Below, piece by piece: positions 42,635 to 55,900 of a DNA stretch of 64,000 bases. The notes beneath the pieces are model-generated. The model was not told the origin of the DNA. It did no database searches and saw only the letters and a list, made by a program, of their open reading frames with translations. Position 1 is the first letter of the stretch, and each line of letters starts with the position of its first letter. This DNA is from Mactra quadrangularis. Lineage: Eukaryota; Mollusca; Bivalvia; Venerida; Mactridae. The DNA lies in assembly GCA_025267735.1 (NCBI GenBank), contig CM046304.1, positions 5,146,001-5,210,000 on the forward strand. The letters are read 5' to 3'. Made by a program: the position numbers and the translations under genes.

Positions 42635-43625
42635 TGACTATGTGACTAGTTCATAATGCGAAAATTCAGCTAACAGTATACATGTACATGTTTCATATTT
42701 TACAAAAGTGAGTTTGATATGATATTACTATATATACATTTAGGCTATTATAATTCAAACAACAACATGTACATATTTGAGAATCTAACAGACAAAGGGG
42801 GATGAATAGGGGTTTCTGACCCCTTATTGCAACTTTTAAATAACATATAAAATTTTGAAAATTGGAGTCAAAATGTAATCACGAATGTACTACCCCCCCC
42901 CCTCAAACACCCCACTGCCCTAATCCATAAGGAATATCCTCTGTCTGGTCATTTCCAGGAAACTTACACTTAAATTGGCCCAAAAATCAGCCTTTAACTT
43001 TGATACAATTATAACAATAAATATTAAAGCTGTAAATTCATACATAAAACAATATACAAACTTATTCAAATGTTTTTCAACTTCATTTTTAGAAAAAATA
43101 CACACAAAACCAAACTTCCATTTTACAAGTTGATAAAAAAATCCTCGTCCCATTTTTATCATAGAAAAATGGCAGAAATATTCCACCATACCTTTTCATA
43201 TTTCCTAAACAAATATTTTTTCTGAGTAATTATCTGCTTAATCATATCTATATACAAGTATAACATTTTTAAATTTATTTAAATCTCAATTATCCAAATT
43301 TGTAGTGTCCGAAAAAAAGGAGGGAGGACAAAATATTTGATCAGTTAAAGATTGTAGTTTGGATTAAACATTTTAAATAGACTAGTAAAATCAACTTTTA
43401 CAAATAAATATTATTACCAGGGCCATTTTTAAGTTAAAACAAATTCATATTTATAAATATTCAAATTTATTAGACTGAATACATTGGTTATAGATTGATA
43501 CCATTTAAGAATATAAAACCAAATATTTCCTGGGACATTTTCCAACAAAATGAACAATTCTAATATCAATTGAAGAAATATTTGGTCAGATCACAGCGGC
43601 CTTCACTCATAAACTTTGCAAACAT
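42635..43625. other. AT-rich DNA downstream of TMEM30; nothing recognised
   Basis: May include the 3' UTR of the TMEM30 gene; a minus-strand AATAAA lies at 43466-43471. Confidence 0.35.
43466..43471 (-). terminator. possible polyadenylation signal for TMEM30
   Basis: AATAAA on the minus strand about 430 nt after the stop codon. Plausible position, but the region is AT-rich. Confidence 0.3.
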
Positions 43626-43822
43626 TTTCCCGCCAAAAAGTTAACACCCCTTTTTCTGTCAAAAAGTCTTTACCCCCTTTCCCGCTGAACAGTTAACGCC
43701 CCTTTTTCCTTCAAAAATGTTAAAATTCCCTTTCCCGCCAAAAACATTTTTACCCCCTTTCCCGTCCAAGAAAATGAATACCCCCTTTTCCCACCAAAAA
43801 TTTAATTACACCCTCCCTCTTC
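43626..43822. repeat. degenerate ~40-bp G/A-rich tandem repeat (CCCTTTCCCGCC on plus)
   Basis: Five or so units of GGCGGGAAAGGGGGT on the transcribed minus strand, starting about 75 nt after the TMEM30 stop codon, so probably in the 3' UTR. Confidence 0.65.
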
Positions 43823-43897
43823 TTGCAATATCTCATAGACAAAACAAATACAACAGTTTTTAATTCATCACTACTGAGCTTGTTATAAAACTATTGA

Positions 43898-43946
43898 TCA
43901 ATTATTGTAGGAGGTTCTACTTGTAACATTGATCATCTCTGATGTT
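43898..43946 (-). CDS. TMEM30A-like: TMEM30 exon 8 (C-terminus)
   Basis: Acceptor ttttttgtatttcag; adds [15 protein letters not shown] and stop TGA. The phase fits exon 7, and the short tail resembles invertebrate CDC50 C-termini. Confidence 0.82.
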
Positions 43947-46900
43947 CTGAAATACAAAAAATATATATTTACTATATATTCTGTAAGGTCTGAAAGTCGC
44001 AGGGATAAGCAACAACCAGTAAAAAGAATTCAACAAATGTTTGATGGCCAAGATTTTTGTATTTACTATAAAATTAAATCATTTTCTGGCATGACGCTGC
44101 GAGAATTTTTCAAAAAGACTAAAAATTGACCAAGTTACACCTCAAAACAACATTGACTTTTTTGTAGTCAGCCATTTTGGAAATCCTCCTCAAGTTGCAG
44201 ACTGCACTAAGCTTGGAATATCTGCCCCTTCACAAAATAAAGCTGGGAACTAGACTAGGTTTCACTGTAATCAAATTAGTTAAACAAAGCATTTATTTGT
44301 GAATATACAGAAAATGTAAATGATTGCAAAGGGTAAAAAGTATGCAGATTATGCACATTAGTATTTTCATAGAGGGGTAAACCCCCTTTGTTGGGAATCT
44401 AACCCCACATGAAATCCTGGCCCTACCAACTGTGCTACCAACTTAGGTACATAGTACAGTATATGAAGTTCCACTTACCTGCGTCCCCATTTCAGATGAA
44501 TGACAAGAAATATAGCTCCAAGTAGAATGCAAATGGAACCAACAACAAGATAAGCAATACCAAGGAATGGATTTTTCCCACCTAACCACGATGTTGTTGT
44601 TAGAATGATACTTTTTGTTCCATCAAACATCGTCACAGGGTATGCTTTAATAAAATACCCAAAAAAAATGTTAGATAGTATAGTCAGTACTAATTTTTTT
44701 TAGCTCAATTGTCAAACAAGTTCTTACAACTTAGTCACTTAGGAGACTGCTTCCTGGTCCCACCATAGTCAATCTGATTAAAACCCGATCTAAAATTTTC
44801 CGCTCACATACTCGCTAATTTAGATCTGGCCTTTTTCAAACAAAGGTCATGTTTAGGCGACCTTTTCTCATCATAATATTCATGACGAAATTGTTTTGAT
44901 ACATAACTTGTTTACATCGTCTACGTCACGCAATTTGAAATGAGCCCAATCGCAGACAGTGAATAATACCGCAGTTAAATTAGCAAGCAAAACTTGGTCT
45001 AAAATACAAATTACGAAATCAAAATGTGATCAATAGTGTTTTCGTCTAGATGACAGCTACGCATTGATTGGTCAAAACAAAGTTCATCTCGACATGACCC
45101 TTTTACGGAGACAGTAGAGATCCTGTACGACAATGCTCTACAGGATATCTGTTTACGGTGATTGCACCATAGTCAGCCAGTAAGATTAAGTTTCTTGCTC
45201 AAAGAACAATAAGGTAGGTTTTGGATGAAATTTGAACCAAAGTGAAGCTGGCGATCCAATGATAACAAAGCAAATTATGTAAGAACTACGCCATGCTCAA
45301 TTCCATGGTCGGAAATCACACTACTTTCTTCCATCACAATCCATTCCTCATTAATTATTCATAATTACGAGATGTTCCTAACCAAATGGCCCACAGTACA
45401 TGACGCAGCATAGTGGAGTAACATATTGTGGGATAACCGACCATGGCCAAATTCATGGATAGCTAAGGTGCCCCCCAAAAGTTCTTGGACAAATAGAATT
45501 TTGAGGAATACTGATTTTGCACTGGCACTGGAGTCCTTATATTGGATAAACTATTTACATATTTATGATTAAAAATAACATTGGTGAAGAAACGCAGAAA
45601 AAAACGGTTCCTGTTTGACTATCGCTTTAGAGTCGTGCCACAGCTTATTATAATATGCACATGGTATTGAACCGTTTTCGGAGTGATCCACGGTCGAACT
45701 GAATTTTTCATATTTCGAAAAATGACTCGACATAAAAACCGGTTCTGATTTAAAGCTGGCACATATTTTTACATAACTGGTAAGTATCAACTTCAAATCT
45801 TATATAATTATCATAGAATTAAGCGTTGTTTCAGTAATTTCACTTTTCAGCGATTGAGAGACACTGCTGACTTCCGGTATAATTTACAGTTTTGTAACAT
45901 GCGTTCTGATTGGTCTAAAACTCCGCGAAACTTTTCCCGTAATCTGTCAATGAAACGAAGCCAGTGCAAACATCAACATAGCGTCATGCTGAATTTGACC
46001 AATCTGCGACTCTTAGTGCCGCTGCATGGGGACATTAAATTTTGATTTGTGGTCAGGCAGGCACTGGCACTGGCAAATATTGAAATCCATTTATGAAAAA
46101 TAAAATACAACGCAAAGTAGCACTTTTGTACACTACAGAAATGGCGTGTTTACAAAACCAAGATCTAAACGCTAATACATTACACAGGCAATTTCTCTTC
46201 AACTCTCGTTATAGTTTGGCCGTCAATTCATCAATCGTGTAGCTAATAAAATGTCTGTGTAATTAAGAGACCAATAGACCAATCGCATCGTTACAGTGAC
46301 AGATTACGGGAAAAGTTTCGCGGAGTTTTAGACCAATCAGAATGCATGTTACATCACTGTAAATTATACCGGAAGTCAGCAGTGCCTCTCAATCGCTGAA
46401 AAATAAAATTACTGAAATAACGCTTAATTCTATGATATTTATATAAGATATAAAGTTGATACTTTCCAATTTTGTAAAATAAGTGTCAGCTTTCAGTTAC
46501 AACCGGTTTTAATGACCAGTCATTTTCTAAAATGTAAAAAATCAGTTTGACCGTCGATCACTTCTAAAAAGGTTCAATACCATATAGATATATACATTAT
46601 AATAAGATGAGTGACGACTCAAAAGCGATAGTTATAAAAGGACCGTTTTATGGTGTTTTTTTCGACAATGTTATTTTTAATCATTCGCATGAATATTTTA
46701 TTGAATGTAAGGACTCTAGTGCCAGTGTGATTTTGTACAAGTTATTTCACTATAATAATATTACTTCAAAGTCTTTACATGAATAACCAAATATTATATG
46801 GTTATTCATGTAAAGAATTTGAAACATTCATTTTGAACTTTGCTAAGATGATCAAATCAAGATTATTTAGAACTCAGAAAAGGTCAGGGAGGCAGACTAA

Positions 46901-49900
46901 AGGGGCAGGGCACATCAGAGGGTGGATTTCAGGGGCACAGATGAGAGAAAAGGGGCAGATTGCAGCATCCTGCTATTCTTCCATGGAACAATTACAAACT
47001 TTATTAGCCAAAATGAATTTTAACTTCGCAAAAGACGCATAAAAAACCAATAAATTCTTAAGACTGGCAAAGGCTATGTCATAAGCATACCATAATCAAC
47101 TGTCACTTCATAGGTTCCTTTGGGTAGTCCATCTTTAAATGTGGCATCTCCGTTATGATCAATTCTACGATGTAGTTTACGGAATGTTGGTAGAGCGGCT
47201 GTCCTCATCCATACTATTAAATCTTCATTCTGATAACCATTATTGTTAGGATCGCTTGGATCTAGCTCATACACGTTCTTTCTCCAGTTTGGTGGATGGG
47301 TGTAGCCAGCCCATGCTGAAAGCATTATTGATAACATATGTGAATAAACTAACATCCTAACAAGGGCTGTTATGATAACTTAGCTGAAATTAGTAAATGG
47401 TTAGCTTGAAATAAGAGCTGTCATTGATTAGGCTTGAATATATCCAGGATATCGCTAATCGAGAAAAATAAATATTGACAATACATTAACTGCAGTACTA
47501 TACAGACTTAAGATGTCATAAACTCATAATAGATGTATATTTGTCATGAATCCAATACCTGTGTACCATCTGTGGAATAGGGCTATTTCATTAATGGGAG
47601 TGTCATCAATGTTTTAGACCTATCCATTCATATTATAACAGCACACAGATTTGTACTATCAAAAGAGGGTTTGTCTAGCATATTTTGACATTTTAATTCA
47701 TTCGTCAAAGTAACAAAGTTACGAAACAGCAAAGTAACATAATCTAGTTACTAAGTTTTCAATTTTTTTTGTTTTTGTTTTGTTTAAACGCCGTAGCAAC
47801 ACATTGTAAAGGTTATATCACGACGGTCAGTCCACCTACTCACTGTTCCTAGAAAGACCAAATCTCAAGATTTAGCTGTTAACCAACTACAAGGGGCACA
47901 TAGTTTTGTCAGTGACTGACTACTGCTCTGCATGATATAGAATCAGTGGTAGGAGGGAGAATGGTCATAAAAATTATTTCATAACCAAGTTTCACAAAAG
48001 TATTCCCCACCCAGGAATCAAACCTACAATCCCTCAATCAGTTAACTTGTGCGCTACTGACTAAGCTGAGTAACTAAGTACAGACAAGGAGTGTATACTT
48101 CCAAGAACTTAAACATGAGCAATCGTTCAAAAATCCACTAAGTCCAGAATGATTTCAGCAGCTTGTACATACAAATAGAACCCTTCTAGGGTCCGTAATA
48201 CCCAAAACTTTAGGACCAGTTCTGAAAACAATCACCCATGGACAGGTTTTCTAAAACCCAAGGTACAGATACAATATACAGTGCCATTCATAAATACCTT
48301 TACACTTTTGTTAATATTTGATTTGTGTTTAAACTTGAACAAATATTTGAGAATATAAACATCCCTTTAGATACATGTACATGTATATGGAAAACAATTA
48401 CATATGTAACAAGAGCACCACTAGGCGGAGCATTATATGCCCGAAAGTGTTGTTTTTTTTAGTTTGAATATTGTGGACCAAATGGAACTTAAAATAATGC
48501 TCCGGAAACTGTTTTCAGTTTTAAAGTAAAAGTGACCTTGACCTTCGACCTTGTGACCCCAAAATCAATAGGGGTCTTCAAAGCAATATGGACAATCATC
48601 CTATGAATTTGAATATTGTGGACCAAATGGAACCTAAGTTATGCTCTGGAAACTGTTTTCAGTTTTAAGGTAATAGTGACCTTGACCTTTGACCTTGTGA
48701 CCCCAAAATCAATAGGGGTCTTCTACCCGATATGGACAATCATCGTATGAAGTTTGAATATTGTGGGCCTAATGGAACTTAAGTTATGCTCCGGAAACCA
48801 AATTGCTAACAGACAGATGGACGGACGGACGCCAGGGGGTATATTAACATAATATGCCCAAAATTCTTTCGGGCATATAAAAAGTATTGTCACTCCCCTT
48901 TCAAATGTTATAATACATATCCTAATGCAAAAATACATCTAAAATAAAATTAAATACCATTAATGAAAAACTAGCTTTTTTTAAGAATGTATTTATGGAT
49001 AGCACTATACATGAAGTTTGTTTTAATACAAGGTTACATGTTTATTTGGGAAAGCTCAATTGTACACATGAATCCATGGGCCCATTTTGAAAGCAAATCG
49101 CTACCTAGTGCTTGAAAACTCTCCTTTGTAGCATACAAGATCCACGGAACTGTTTTGCTTCAAGCTAGCAAATCCAAGATGGGGACTTCCACAAAACAAA
49201 AATCAGAATTGAAAAATATACAAATTGATTATCACTACACTTATTAACTTTAACTGCTCTTATGAAATCTATGCATTAAATAAAGAAATAAGTCAGTAAA
49301 ATTGGAAAAAGAAACCCATTCACCATGGGCACAGCTATTTTGAAAAAAAAAGCAATGTTTTTGGTGAGCAAGGAAAAAACTTGGTATACAATGTTTATCG
49401 CTATGTAGGGATTCAACATGCTAGTTTGTAGCAGACCCTCTGTAGGAAATAGTTACGTAGCGATATGAAGCACTCACCTTGCGGAACAAACCCCATATGC
49501 ATGAAGCGTTACATCTTCCTTCATACATAGATAAAACTAAACAAAGTATAACAGGATCTATAGTCATGTGATTTCCAGTAACAAGGAAAGCAAAACTTGT
49601 GGATAGCTCTTTCCAGACAACTAGTTGAACGACATCAAATAGCGCTTGAAATAACTACTACATTTTTGTACTTTATTTGACATCAAATAAAGCTTATAAT
49701 TGACTACATTTTTTTAATTTCAATTGATTCTGCAAGTTCTAATTGTAAGCTCTGAATCCTCTGCACAAAAACTGAGTTGAAAGGTAAACTAGGTCATGTT
49801 CAATGAGTTGAAAGGTAAACTAGGTCATGTTCAATGAGTTGAAAGGTAAACTAGGTCATGTTCAATGAGTTGAAAGTAGGACTGCAACGATTCGATTCGA

Positions 49901-52900
49901 TACATCGAAACTCGATTGCGAGGGTGCCGATTCTATTTTGATTCAGGACCTGCAAGTTTCGATTCGATACTGACTTTTAAACGCCTAAAAGATAAAGTAT
50001 ACGTGAAACTTGGTTTAACTTATTTACATTTCTCTTAAGCTTCCAATACGATTTATCAAGCATGGAAACTCTGTTCCAAATATTTATTCATGCCCTAATT
50101 TGCTACGCAAATTGGGTCGGTGTGATTGAATTTTACCTGTCAAGTTTCGATGTTTCGTACCGGTAAACTGCAATCTAGCCTATATTTCGCAACAAAGCGT
50201 AGGTTTATGTTTAATGTACGGAAGTTTATCAAGAACTGCATCTTTCTACAATTTAAGCTCCATGCTGTCTATACATTTTTAATCGAAATTACTATTATAC
50301 TACATTTTCGCGAACTTTACATTCGTACCCAATCCATTTCGTACTTGAAAAAAGCAAATAAAAATTTAGCAGATTTTCGAGTTTCGTGTTATCAAATATC
50401 AGGAACACTTTTAGTAAATCCATATTATTTAGTTTTAAGCTCAAATAAATGTATAAATGCATATTTGAAGTAAATTATATTAATAAATGAATCGAATCGA
50501 AAAAAATCGAATCAAAAGAAAATGTATCGAATCGCATCGAATCAACTTTCCGGTGAATCGTTGCAGCACTAGTTGAAAGGTAAACTTGGTCATGTTCTAT
50601 GGGTTGAAAGGTAAACTAGGTCATGTTCAATGAGTAGAAAGGTAAACTAGGTCATGTACAATGAGTTGAAAGGTAAACTAGGTCATGTTCAATGAGTTGA
50701 AAGCTAAACTAGGTCATGTTCAATGAGTTGAAAGCTAAACTAGGTCATGTACAATGAGTTGAAAGGTAAACTAGGTCATGTTCAATGAGTTGAAAGGTAA
50801 ACTAGGTCATGTTCAATTAGTTGAAAGGTAAACTAGGTCATGTTCAATGAGTTGAAAGGTAAACTAGGTCATGTTAAAAAAATCATTTGCGCATGAGATT
50901 CAGAGTAAACAAAAACAACTCACAATCTGATGTGCGGGTTTTTGTACATAGAAATATTATAATTGTTTTATGTAATACTTGAATCTTTCCAAGCGGAAAA
51001 ATAGAACAACAAAAAAGTTTGATCACATTCAGAAAATCGTGTGACTATAAATCCTGAAAATCCAAAATTCAATTTAAAAATAAACTAACTTCAACAGTTT
51101 GAAAAACAAAACTGGTACCCTGGTAACAAAAATAATAAAAACAAAACGTTGACCAAGGATTTAAGGTAGCTGTTCCTGTATGACCTTCACATTGTAACAT
51201 AATTACAGGGCTTTTTTTCCTTGTATAACAGAGGTTATTATGGGTAATCTTCCCCTTCTGAAATTTTCTCTGAAATCATACGAGTTTTCCAAAAATTTAG
51301 AGGTTACCACTGATTTTTTGTTTCCCTATCAATAAAATCCCCCCCATTGTTCTACATAAAGTAAGGCCCCAAGAGCCTTCCCGACATACTGAAAAAAGCC
51401 CTGAATTAACATATATAACAAACTAAGGTAAAAGTTGTATAATAACTCACGACTTATGCTTTCATTCTTTGCTATTATTGTATATTATAGTTAGTAATTA
51501 CAAGTTTCACATACATTTATAAAGCAGAGCTCGACATTAAAGGTTGTTAATTCATTTCTGCTACTGAACATTTGATTCAGCCCGGCATTCAGTAACTACT
51601 GTTAGCTAACGTCATGGGTATGGGAGAACACAATCCTAAGACAAATCAACCTGTGCAATACTCAACTTAAAGTTGGGACAACTCAATCTGTTAGTAGGAG
51701 ATTGAGTTGTCTCGGGTCGAGTTGTTCAGAAACTTCTGTTACAGAACGTTTTTGAATGTTCAAGGTAACTGAACATGCTGCGGGTATGTAAATATATAGC
51801 TGGTTGTCAAACATGGCAATTTTCTTTAAAAATTAATGTTGAGCCCAGTTACGTATTGTTTTATTTTATTCAACTGTCAGTGATGCATACAATAACCTCC
51901 CTGATTTAAATACTAAATACAGTACATCTGTACTCATGTTCCATACAAATTAAACAGCCATAATTTAACAGCAGCTGGGTTAATGTTTGCACCATTGACA
52001 GTTGAAAAAATTGAACAATAACTGTATGTTATTTGCCCTGTTATAGTTTGTTTTTTCTCAACTGTAAAACATGAATAATTTCATGGTGAATGCATTTGTT
52101 AAAACTACTGTCATGATACATTCATGATTTTCCCAAAGTGTGTTTTATAATCGAGTAATGCTGCTTATGCCTTATTATGTGTCTTAGTCAAGATATATAA
52201 AGTACAAAAACCATGCATTCCGTCACCGTGAAATTTTTCAAGCTTTGACATTTGAGAAAAAACAGACTATAATTGGCAAATTCACATCATAATACTACTA
52301 AACCTGTTTTAAAAAACTGAAAACAGGGTCAAAATCTGTTACAGGGCCAATAACACTTTTTGGCCTAAGTCCAATAACTAATATCTGTGTTCTGATTGGT
52401 TAATAAAACAGGGCCAATATCAATTAGGATTATCACTAAAATGATGACAATTTTTTTTTTTAAGCTCGAACTAAATTTACAAAATATTCTCTCAAGTGAC
52501 TGGTAGCAGTCATTATTTTCGACATAGTGGAGTCTCGTACTTAATGGTATGTTCCTGGCATGGATCATTTTAAGCTTGCATTATTTAGTCACTAAGCCAA
52601 AACACTGCCCTCGATAATGAGAACCTATATAGAATCCCTTATTCATTAATATAAAATATACATCAACAATTTTTATATATATTTTTCACACTGGATTTCA
52701 TGCCATGTCAACATATTTAGGTTACCTTACAGCAACCAGTGCACCTAACCCAGCTTTCCAAGTCCCTTGTCTATAACAAGTACTCACATACCCTTACACA
52801 AGGCCAGCAACTTCTCCATATACCTTATTAATGTAGGAAAATAGTCATTATCATCAAATTTCCATGCAAGGGTGTAACAACCCAGGATGGGTAGAAGACA

Positions 52901-55900
52901 CACCCCCATCCACACACTAGATTAGAAACTGAGAGGTACTATCAACTGCACAATGGACCAACTAAGACCCATGATTAAATCAACTCACATGAAGGGTTAT
53001 TAAACTTGACTTCTTTGTCTGATGCCCAGGCTATTCCAGTTTTCAATAATGTTACATTGACATCACCACTGCCTCCTGATTTATATGTTAAAACAAATGT
53101 ATCTGAAATAGAAAATTGTCAAAATTGTCACAAAAACCATGATTTCACAAATCAAATCACAAATTTCACAATAAACAGGAGATTATTTTAGAAATCAGTT
53201 TTTTTCTGAAATCTCCCTAAACAGATATCCTGTAGAGTGTTGTCGTACAGGATCTCTAAGATCTCAATGTTGACCAATCAATGCCTAGCTTTCATCTAGA
53301 CTAAACACTATTAATAGCATTATGATTTCGTAATTTCTATTTTTAGACCAAGGTTTGCGAGCTAATTTCATAGTGGTATTATTCACAGTCTGCGATTGGA
53401 TGGCTCATTTCAAATTGACCTTTCCATGACCTTACTTATTAGCATATTTAACGAAGGTTTACAGTTACATTTTGTCCCCCAAACAAGGTGCTAACAAAAG
53501 AGCACATGGTTTTATTTGTGGGTAAATGTATTGTTATTCAAAAGTAAAGGTCACACTCGGAATGGTCCATTGCGTGACTTAGATGATGTAAACACATTAC
53601 TTATCATAACAATTTCGTCATGAATATTATGATGAGATAAGTTCACCTGAATGTGACCCTCGTTTGAAAACAACCAGATCTAAATTAGCGAGTAGGCAAG
53701 CAGAAAATTTCAGATCAGGTTTTAATCAGATAGGTATTTTCCTGAAATATTAGGGGCCATTTATAGGGGCATAAGGCCCTTGCAGTTCTTAGATTTCTCT
53801 GAAATCATGCAGTTTTCCCAAAATCGGGAAATTATCATTGATTTTTTAAATGCATCCAAAGACAAGTGACAGTGTTTGTTTACGCTAATCCTTTCATTGG
53901 TGAACGCATTAAGAATATTTAGGAATGGCAAGTCTGTCTAATGTCAATTCCTTTAAAATGTCCGACAGTCTCCTATGTGATATAAGATAGGGCCATCATC
54001 GGAAATCACTATATCGATATATCACCGATTGCTGACAGATGATCTGATATTGATTCGATAAAATCTAGCATTTTATAAAACTATAAACTATAGGACTTTT
54101 TATATATCAATGAGTTTTCATGTTTTCTGTTAATTATTAAAAACAAGAAAATACAGCTTGTTTTATATTTGAAACAACTTTTAACATCATGCATATTATC
54201 AGGAGGCCATTATAATCATAGTACATATATTTATATACACTGAAGTTATAGAGGCTTTTATTACACTCATTGTCTGACTCAATGATAAGGATATATCGAT
54301 TTTCGGGGCATTTGGCCTGATTCCTCATCGACCACATGGCTGCCGTTCTACCAACAATCCATTACCTCTCTTTCACTATTTTTTAAAAATGAAAATTCAC
54401 TTGTTTTGTTGTTGTTGTCCTTTTTAAACTACTATGAGCACTTTATTGATCACAAATTTTAGTTTATTTTTTTTTTTCAGTTTATGTTTTTATATCTTAA
54501 TCATTTTCGTTTTCATTTTAGCTCGTTTTTCCAAATTATGCATATGATTGTGAAGCGCTTTTGAACATATATTCAATATGAAAAGAGCGCTATACAAATG
54601 CGGTATATAATAAAAAAAATATATCAAAGATACTTGCCTTTTGATATATCGATACACAATTTTCCATCAATGACAGCCCTAGTAAAAGACAAAAAAAAAA
54701 CCTGGAAAAACAACAGCAAATACTCACCATTGAACAAGCTGTTGGCTATGGCCCCACAAGGTGCAATCTTCAATTCATAGGATGTATTTAACTTTCTAGT
54801 TTTAAATGGTTCACAGTCATCGTACAAAGTACTAACATCATTACCGTGTAACTGGCTATCATCTCGAGATCTGACGTAACGACGATGATTCTGATAGAAG
54901 TTGGTCAGACCATAGTACATGTACACTGTACCCTTAAAATAAATATAAAAATTTTGATTTATCTATTTTGTTGGGTTTAACCCCATAGCCAGGGCTTTTT
55001 TTCAGTACTTGGGGAAGGGGCCCGGGGCCTTTTTATAAATAGAATTTTTGGGGAAATTTTATCGCAATTTCATTGAAAGGGGAACAAAATATCCAAGGTA
55101 AACTCAAAATTTGGGGAAAACTGCATGATTTTAAAGAAATTTCAAGAGGGGAAGGCGCCTGTTAACGGCCTCTGATATATAAGGAAAATAAGGCCTGATA
55201 GCAACACGTATATGTCATATAACGGCGCCCAGCGCACCTAACCTAGCTTTCCTGGACCCTTTTCTATAACCAGTACTCACCTACCCCTCCACAAGGCCGA
55301 AAACTTCTCCATATACCTTATTAATGGAATTAATTTTCATGCAAGGGTATAACCTCCCCAGGTAGGATTCAAACCCATACACCCTTCGGGACATTAGATT
55401 CCAAAACGAGACGCGCTACCAACTTCGCTACCGACCCAGATCAAAAAATTTTTAACAGAGTTCATTCAGACTTTGAATACAAGGATTCCATGATTTTTTC
55501 ATGATTCATCTCTCAGTTTTCCATGATACAACCAAAACTCATACAGAACCAAAAATGAGTATAATTATATTTTAATTACTCATGCTTCTTCTTTATACTG
55601 AAGCTGATGATTATTATTGTTTATAAAATACTCATTTTTGTACCCAAGTGTGATTCGTACCCAGGCGCGATGCATATCCAAGTTATACAATTGTGATTTA
55701 TGTTTAAATTGATGTTTTTCATTCAATTTATTGTGTTGAAATCAAAATAGACAAAACAAATTTTTTCCATGACAAATTAAACTTTTTTCATTACAAATTA
55801 AACTTTTTTGCATGATTTCAAATTTATTTGATTTTCCAGGAAAATTTGAGTGTGAATAAATGTACATGTATCCAATGATATGTTTATTTACAATTTCTAA

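Noticed and set aside
50126..50473. 115-residue plus-strand protein
   Set aside because: Lies wholly inside a non-autonomous hAT MITE and has no recognisable domain.
49773..50875. CRISPR-like array
   Set aside because: Head-to-tail minisatellite without spacers, split by a hAT element with a perfect TSD.
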